Positions 58,103 through 64,000 of a DNA stretch of 64,000 bases are shown in pieces. The stretch is from Lunularia cruciata. Taxonomy: Eukaryota > Streptophyta > Marchantiopsida > Lunulariales > Lunulariaceae. The stretch lies in NCBI GenBank assembly GCA_948567375.1, contig OX419756.1:33148552-33212551 (forward strand), in the 5' to 3' direction. The position numbers and the translations under genes were made by a program. Position 1 is the first letter of the stretch, and each line of letters begins with the position of its first letter. The notes beneath the pieces were generated by a model. That model made no database searches, was not told the origin of the DNA, and was given only the letters and a program-made list of their open reading frames with translations.

Positions 58103-59140
58103 TTTCGAAAGTTTGAGAGGAGAGGAGTCCCGAAAGTTTGAGAAGCCATATCTCCCTATATACATGTTCAAACGTTGCGGTTTTGGTCTCGTTTGAAGCG
58201 CCTTGCCAAGACCTTTCCATAGCCACCAAGATTGTGTCATTCTGAGCTTTGAGCGAAACGTTATGAGTGATTGAAATTTCTGACACAAGAGCTAGACTTG
58301 AGAGTTCGAATCTTCATCATATAGTGTCCAAATGGAGTGATTTTTGTGGCATTAGAAGCGCCTTTGGTAACTCTTTTGATTGATACTACGCTGGCTTGCA
58401 GAGCACATACACAAAGAAAGTTATGAAGATTCGAATTCTGCCATCTCTCGGAGATTTTAGGGTTTGAGCTCAATTTTCAACACCTTGTAACTTTTTGGTT
58501 CCATGTCCAAATCTTTCAATCTTGGACTCATTGGAAAGAGCTGTGAGAGGGCTTTCTTTTGAACTCCTGGTTGCTAAAGTTGGAGTTATGTGGAAGAAGT
58601 TTCGAAATTCATCAATTTGTGTTCTTGTGCGGTTGGTGGTGCTCAAATCTGCAACTTTGAGAGGCTGGAACTTTGGACTCACATCTTCAAATGAGGTGAT
58701 CTTGGACTCATTAGAAGCATCTTGTCAAGAGCTATTGATTTAAATTCATTTCATAGAATTTGAAGCTCTGTGCTTGCAGTTATGAGCATTTGAATTCTTT
58801 GATTCAATGAGGTTTAGAAGTTTCCATAGAGAACTCTAGAGGCCATAACTTCATGTCTATTGGCTCAAATGAGTTTAATTTTGATTCATTGGATAGAATT
58901 TCTCAAGAGCTTTTGATTGAGTAATCTATTGTAGATTTTAAAGTATTGTAGCCAAGGTTATGAATTTTCGAAATCTGTAGGATTTCAAAATTTTCATGTA
59001 GGAAAAACTCAAATTCAAAAGTTTGCAACTTTTGATTTACAAGTCCAAAGGAGTTGATTTTTGGTGTAGAGATATTGGTGTTCACAGAGTGTGAGTGAAC
59101 CAGAGGATATATTCTCATAGTATCTGTTAGAAATTTTAGA

Positions 59141-59980
59141 ATGGAAGCTTCCAAGATGATGCAAGACATTGCTGAGATAGCTTCAAAACAGCAACAGCTT
59201 GCTGAAATGTATAGAAAAGCAAATGACTTCCACAAGGAACTCAAGAGCTTTTTTGCCCCCATGTCTCAATGCATGAACACTCTTATGGCAGATTTCCAAA
59301 CCGTTAGAGTTGATGTCTTGACTGTGAAAGAATCTCTGAATTCGATCACCGTAGATATCCAAGAACTCAAGAAGAGTAGCAATTTGATGTTAGACTCCAC
59401 CAAGGGTATGGTGGATGCTACTGAGAAGGTTGCTTCCTTGGGAGCACAAGCCACCAACATTGCTTCACAAAATGGAGGGCTGCAAGAGATGGTTGACACA
59501 TTAGAGGTCAAGATGAAGTCATATGCTGAAGCTACGAAGGTGGCTCAAATCTTTTACTTGCAAGAGCATGAGGTTGAGAAGTAGAACCAATTGGTGAGAA
59601 TGAAGAACTTGAGGATTTCAGGTTTGCCTGAGATTGAGAAGGAAAACACCAAGGCCATAGTGTGTGAGTTTATTGCTGATTCTTTGAGAGTCCATGATCC
59701 TCAGATTTTGCAAGCATATAGATTGGGACAACAAGGTGCACAACCAAGAAGCATTTTGGTGAGGTTTGGCTCAGAAACTCAAAGGAATGCAGTGATGGGG
59801 AACAAAGCTATACTAAAGGGGCGGCGTATCTGGTTGGACCCTGATCTCACACCTCTCCAATGGCAAGCAAAGAAGGGAGAATTAGCAAAAGTGAAGGAGG
59901 CTCAACAAGCAGGTTTTGTTGCATTCTTGAGAGATAATAGAGCTGTGATTACTCAAAAGAAATTGTCAGCTATTGCATAG
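59141..59980 (+). pseudogene. LINE L5 ORF1 with nonsense codon
   Basis: 280 codons including the stop, collinear with L1 ORF1: coiled-coil N-terminal half, then NLRISGLPE, VRFGSETQRN and RRIWLDPDLTP. TAG at 59582-59584 replaces GAG (L1 has EVEKENQ), so this copy is interrupted about halfway. The natural ORF1 stop TAG is at 59978-59980 and is followed by CAATTCCAG in frame with ORF2. Confidence 0.87.
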
Positions 59981-61250
59981 CAATTCCAGACCTTTAGAGT
60001 ACTGTTTTGGAATGTTCATGGGCTCACACATACCAAGTACTCCAGCGCTAAGCCTTTGTGGGATGATGCTCATCTGATCAATCTTGTGGAGACATGGGAA
60101 CATGAAGGAAACACCATTCAAGACATTGAAGGATTCACTCTTGTTGGTTCAACCTGGAACAAGCGGAGACAACACAAAGGAAGGGGCTTTGGAGGTATTG
60201 CTACTTACGTCAGATTTGGCTTTGAGAAATCAGTCTCTTTGATAGGTCAAGATTCAAGTGGACAATACCATTGGCTGAGGATTGGAGGAGTTGCCACACC
60301 TTGCTTCATTGCTGTTTGTTACTTTGCCCCGTTGACATCACCAATCTATTCAAGTGGACTTCTCAACACCATGCAGCCTTTCCATTCCTTGACGAAGGAT
60401 GTGTTAGAGTTTCAAAGTAAAGGTGCAGTCCTTGTTCTTGGTGATTTCAATGCTAGGATCCAAGCCTCTCAAATCCCTGACTTGAGCGACCTTGAGAATG
60501 ATCCTTTCCACAGCTTGATAGACCATTCCAGTGCTTGGTCACGCTCTTCCAAAGATCTTATGTCCAATTCCATGAGTGAGCACTTTTTGAGCTTTGGTGC
60601 CAATTGTAGCTTGAAGATCTTGAATGGCCTTTCTCAATTTCCAGAAACTTGTAAAAGCACATGCTTTGCCTCAGGTGGATCAAGCACCATAGATTATATG
60701 CTCACTTCAGCTAATGATATCCATCTTGTCTCAGATTTTGCTGTTTTAGATCCTCAACCAGAATCAGACCATGCACCTCTATCCTGTGCCATCCTTTTTC
60801 CTTGCCTCAATAGAACCACATTACCTATAGACCATGCTTTTAGAGGCAAACTTCGTTTAGATTTTCACAAGAGAGACTTGTACCAACAAGCTATCCAAGA
60901 GAAATTGAGTTCTATGGAGTGGAGTTCTGATTTTCAACAACGTAGTGATCAATTGATTGAACTTCTTCAATCTACATCAACTTCTTTGTTTCCAAGAGGC
61001 TCCCACAGGAAGAGACTTGGTCTCCCTTGCAATAGATGGTTTGATGCTGATTGCAAAATGGCAAGGATCAAAGCTATGGATAGATCTCTTGATCAGATTG
61101 CACAAAATCAAGCTTTTGTTTTATACAAAAAGTTGGTGAAGTGTAAAAAGCGGGCATTTCTAAGACTCAAAGGAGTTGAGTTGAGCACTGAATTGAGGAG
61201 CAATCCCAAGGCTTTCTGGAAGAAAGTAACCATCAGATCTCCATCTCCAT
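59981..61250 (+). pseudogene. LINE L5 ORF2 N-terminal fragment
   Basis: Open from CAA after the ORF1 UAG through the whole endonuclease (FWNVHGL, LVETWE, VLGDFNARI, SDHAPLS) and into the linker before the reverse transcriptase. It continues a few codons into L6 leader sequence before a stop at about 61286. No ATG occurs before the endonuclease active-site residues. Confidence 0.88.
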
Positions 61251-62287
61251 TTCGAAAGTTTGAGAGGAGAGGAGTCCTGAAAGTTTGAGAAGCCATATCT
61301 CCCTACATATATGTCCAAACGTTGCGGTTTTGGTCTCGTTCGAAGCGCCTTGCCAAGACCTTTCCATAGCCACCAAGATTGTGTCATTCTGAGCTTTGAG
61401 CGAAACGTTATGAGTGATTGAAATTTCTGACACAGGAGCTAGACTTGAGAGTTCGAATCTTCATCATATGGTGTCCAAATGGAGTGATTTTTGTGGCATT
61501 AGAAGCGCCTTTGGAAGCTCTTTCGATTGATACTACGCTGGCTTGCAGAGCACCTACACAAAGAAAGTTATGAAGATTCGAATTCTGCCATCTCTCGGAG
61601 ATTTTAGGGTTTGAGCTCAATTTTCAACACCTTGTAACTTTTTGGTTCCATGTCCAAATCTTTCAATCTTGGACTCATTGGAAAGAGCTGTGAGAGTGCT
61701 TTCTTTTGAACTCCTGGTTGCTGAAGTTGGAGTTCTGTGGAAGAAGTTTCGAAATTCATCAATCTGTGTTTTTGTGCGGTTGGTGGTGCTCAAATCTGCA
61801 ACTTTCAGAGGCTGGAACTTTGGACTCACATCTTCAAATGAGGTGATCTTGGACTCATTAGAAGCATCTTGTCAAGAGCTATTGATTGAAATTCATTTCA
61901 TAGAATTTGAAGCTCTGTGCTTGCAGTTATCAGCATTTGAATTCTGTGATTCAATGAGGTTTAGAAGTTTCCATAGAGAACTCTAGAGGCCATAACTTCA
62001 TGTCTATTGGCTCAAATGAGTTCATTTTTGATTCATTAGATAGAATTTCTCAAGAGCTTTTGATTGAGTCATCTATTGTAGATTTTAAAGTACTGTAGCC
62101 AAGGTTATGAATTTTCGAAATCTGTAGGATTTCAAAATTTTCATGTAGGAAAAACTCAAATTCAAAAGTTTGCAACTTTTGATTTACAAGTCCAAAAGAG
62201 TTGATTTTTGGTGTAGAGCTATTGGTGTTCACAGAGTGTGAGTGAACCAGAGGATACATTCTCATAGTATCTGTTAGAAATTTTAGA

Positions 62288-63031
62288 ATGGAAGCTTCCA
62301 AGATGATGCAAGACATTGCTGAGATAGCTTCAAAACAGCAACAGCTTGCTGAAATGTATAGAAAAGCAAATGACTTCCACAAGGAACTCAAGAGCTTTTT
62401 TGCCCCCATGTCTCAATGCATGAACACTCTTATGGCAGATTTGCAAACCGTAAGAGTTGATGTCTTGACTGTGAAAGAATCTCTGAATTCGATCAACGTA
62501 GATATCCAAGAACTCAAGAAGAGTAGCAATTTGATGTTAGACTCCACCAAGGGTATGGTGGATGCTACTGAGAAGGTTGCTTCCTTGGGAGCACAAGCCA
62601 CCAACATTGCTTCACAAAATGGAGGGCTGCAAGAGATGGTTGACACATAGTGTGTGAGTTTTTTTTTTTTTTTTTAGTGTGTGAGTTTTGCTAGTGTGTG
62701 AGTTTTGCTAGTGTGTGAGTTTATTGCTGATTCTTTGAGAGTCCATGATCCTCAAATTTTGCAAGCATATAGATTGGGACAACAAGGTGCCCAACCAAGA
62801 AGCATTTTGGTGAGGTTTGGCTCAGAAACTCAAAGGAATGCAGTGATGGGGAACAAAGCTATACTAAAGGGGCGGCGTATCTGGTTGGACCCTGATCTCA
62901 CACCTCTCCAATGGCAAGCAAAGAAGGGAGAATTAGCAAAAGTGAAGGAGGCTCAACAAGCAGGTTTTGTTGCATTCTTGAGAGATAATAGAGCTGTGAT
63001 TACTCAAAAGAAATTGTCAGCTATTGCATAG
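62288..63031 (+). pseudogene. LINE L6 ORF1 with deletion and 17-bp tandem insertion
   Basis: Normal to QEMVDT, then TAG at 62648-62650. About 190 bp present in L5 are missing (LEVKMKSYAEATK to NTKAI). In their place are a 17-T run (62659-62675) and repeated TAGTGTGTGAGTTTTGC units, after which VCEFIADSLRV onward is intact to TAG at 63029-63031. The junction shares ATAGTGTGTGAG with the normal downstream sequence, suggesting slippage. Confidence 0.87.
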
Positions 63032-64000
63032 CAATTCCAGACCTTTAGAGTACTGTTTTGGAATGTTCATGGGCTCACACATACCAAGTACTCCAGCGCT
63101 AAGCCTTTGTGGGATGATGCTGATCTGATCAATCTTGTGGAGACATGGGAACATGAAGGAAACACCATTCAAGACATTGAAGGATTCACTCTTGTTGGTT
63201 CAACCTGGAACAAGCGGAGACAACACAAAGGAAGGGGCTTTGGAGGTATTGCTACTTACGTCAGATTTGGCTTTGAGAAATCAGTCTCTTTGATAGGTCA
63301 AGATTCAAGTGGACAATACCATTGGCTGAGGATTGGAGGAGTTGCCACACCTTGCTTCATTGCTGTTTGTTACTTTGCCCCGTTGACATCACCAATCTAT
63401 TCAAGTGGACTTCTTAACACCATGCAGCCTTTCCATTCCTTGACGAAGGATGTGTTAGAGTTTCAAAGTAAAGGTGCAGTCCTTGTTCTTGGTGATTTCA
63501 ATGCTAGGATCCAAGCCTCTCAGATCCTTGACTGGAGTGACCTTGAGAATGATCCTTTCCACAGCTTGATAGACCATTCCAGTGCTTGGTCACGCTCTTC
63601 CAAAGATCCTATGTCCAATTCCATGAGTGAGCACTTTTTGAGCTTTGGTGCCAATTGTAGCTTGAAGATCTTGAATGGCCTTTCTCAATTTCCAGAAACT
63701 TGTAAAAGCACATGCTTTGCCTCAGGTGGATCAAGCACCATAGATTATATGCTCACTTCAGCTAATGATATCCATCTTGTCTCAGATTTTACTGTTTTAG
63801 ATCCTCAACCAGAATCAGACCATGCACCTCTATCTTGTACCATCCTTTTTCCTTGCCTCAATAGAACCACATTACCTATAGACCATGCTTTTAGAGGCAA
63901 ACTTCGTCTAGATTTTCACAAGAGAGACTTGTACCAACAAGCTATCCAAGAGAAATTGAGTTCTATGGAGTGGAGTTCAGATTTTCAACAACGTAGTGAT
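63032..64000 (+). CDS. LINE L6 ORF2, N-terminal part (partial)
   Basis: Follows the ORF1 UAG in frame (CAA TTC CAG) and stays open to the window edge by my reading. Endonuclease landmarks are present: FWNVHGL, LVETWE, VLGDFNARI and SDHAPLS. The reverse transcriptase would lie beyond the window. No ATG before the active-site residues. Confidence 0.8.

Larger units (their letters stand above)
58103..61250 (+). mobile_element. LINE copy L5, 3' part missing at junction with L6
   Basis: Starts TTTCGAAAGTTTGAGAGG after GGAGT repeats, has a leader of about 1,038 bp, ORF1 at 59141-59980 and ORF2 until 61250. There, ATCTCCATCTCCAT (ORF2) passes directly into the 5' end of L6. The rest of ORF2 is not in the window. 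Confidence 0.92.
61250..64000 (+). mobile_element. LINE copy L6, runs off the window
   Basis: Leader from TTTCGAAAG at 61250, ORF1 from 62288, ORF2 from 63032 to the window end. Leader and ORFs are almost identical to L5. ORF1 is damaged by a deletion at 62650. The head-to-tail abutment on L5 could be insertion of L6 into L5. Confidence 0.92.

Overview
This window reads as nuclear DNA of a land plant, probably a non-seed plant such as a bryophyte, although the lineage cannot be fixed from sequence alone. The evidence is spliced genes with GT-AG introns, a plastid-type omega-6 fatty acid desaturase, two plant housekeeping families (a Bet1/Sft1-type SNARE and a DUF218 membrane protein), and dense nested retroelements. 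No rRNA, tRNA, CRISPR array or bacterial operon was seen.

Layout. 0-2.9 kb: AT-rich repeats, with one solo LTR (family A) nested inside another (family B), each with a 5-bp target-site duplication. 2.9-17.4 kb: a GC-richer gene island holding all three recognisable host genes. These are a Bet1/Sft1-like Qc-SNARE (+, 3.8-4.8 kb, first exon unresolved), a three-exon DUF218 protein (-, 8.9-7.4 kb) and an eight-exon FAD6-like plastid desaturase (-, 14.1-10.6 kb). I joined exons by GT/AG sites, reading phase and family similarity. 17.4-29.2 kb: AT-rich repeats, including three more family A LTRs (two in tandem), a second family B solo LTR, a non-LTR reverse transcriptase remnant and a Ty1/copia RNase H remnant. 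29.2-64 kb: dominated by one LINE family. Six copies (L1-L6) lie on both strands and are inserted into older debris: a degenerate Ty3/gypsy integrase with a decayed PHD-like tail, a minus-strand coding remnant of unknown family, and another copia remnant.

The LINE has a leader of about 1 kb, an ORF1 of 279 codons (coiled coil, then an L1-ORF1p/RRM-like part) and an ORF2 of about 1,075 codons (APE endonuclease, reverse transcriptase, C-terminal Cys/His zinc-knuckle-like motif). It has a short 3' UTR and a tail of 8-bp TTTCATTG units instead of poly(A). In every copy that keeps the junction, ORF1 ends in a UAG followed by CAA UUC, and ORF2 continues in the same frame. No AUG precedes the endonuclease active-site residues. 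Stop-codon readthrough is therefore a plausible way of making ORF2 protein, and this is the most interesting signal in the window. L3 and the retained part of L4 have open ORF2 reading frames; the other copies carry nonsense changes, frameshifts, truncations or insertions. L1 and L2 are almost identical, which points to recent activity.

The three host genes have unrelated jobs (Golgi vesicle fusion, an unknown membrane function, plastid lipid desaturation). They look like neighbours on a chromosome rather than a functional cluster.
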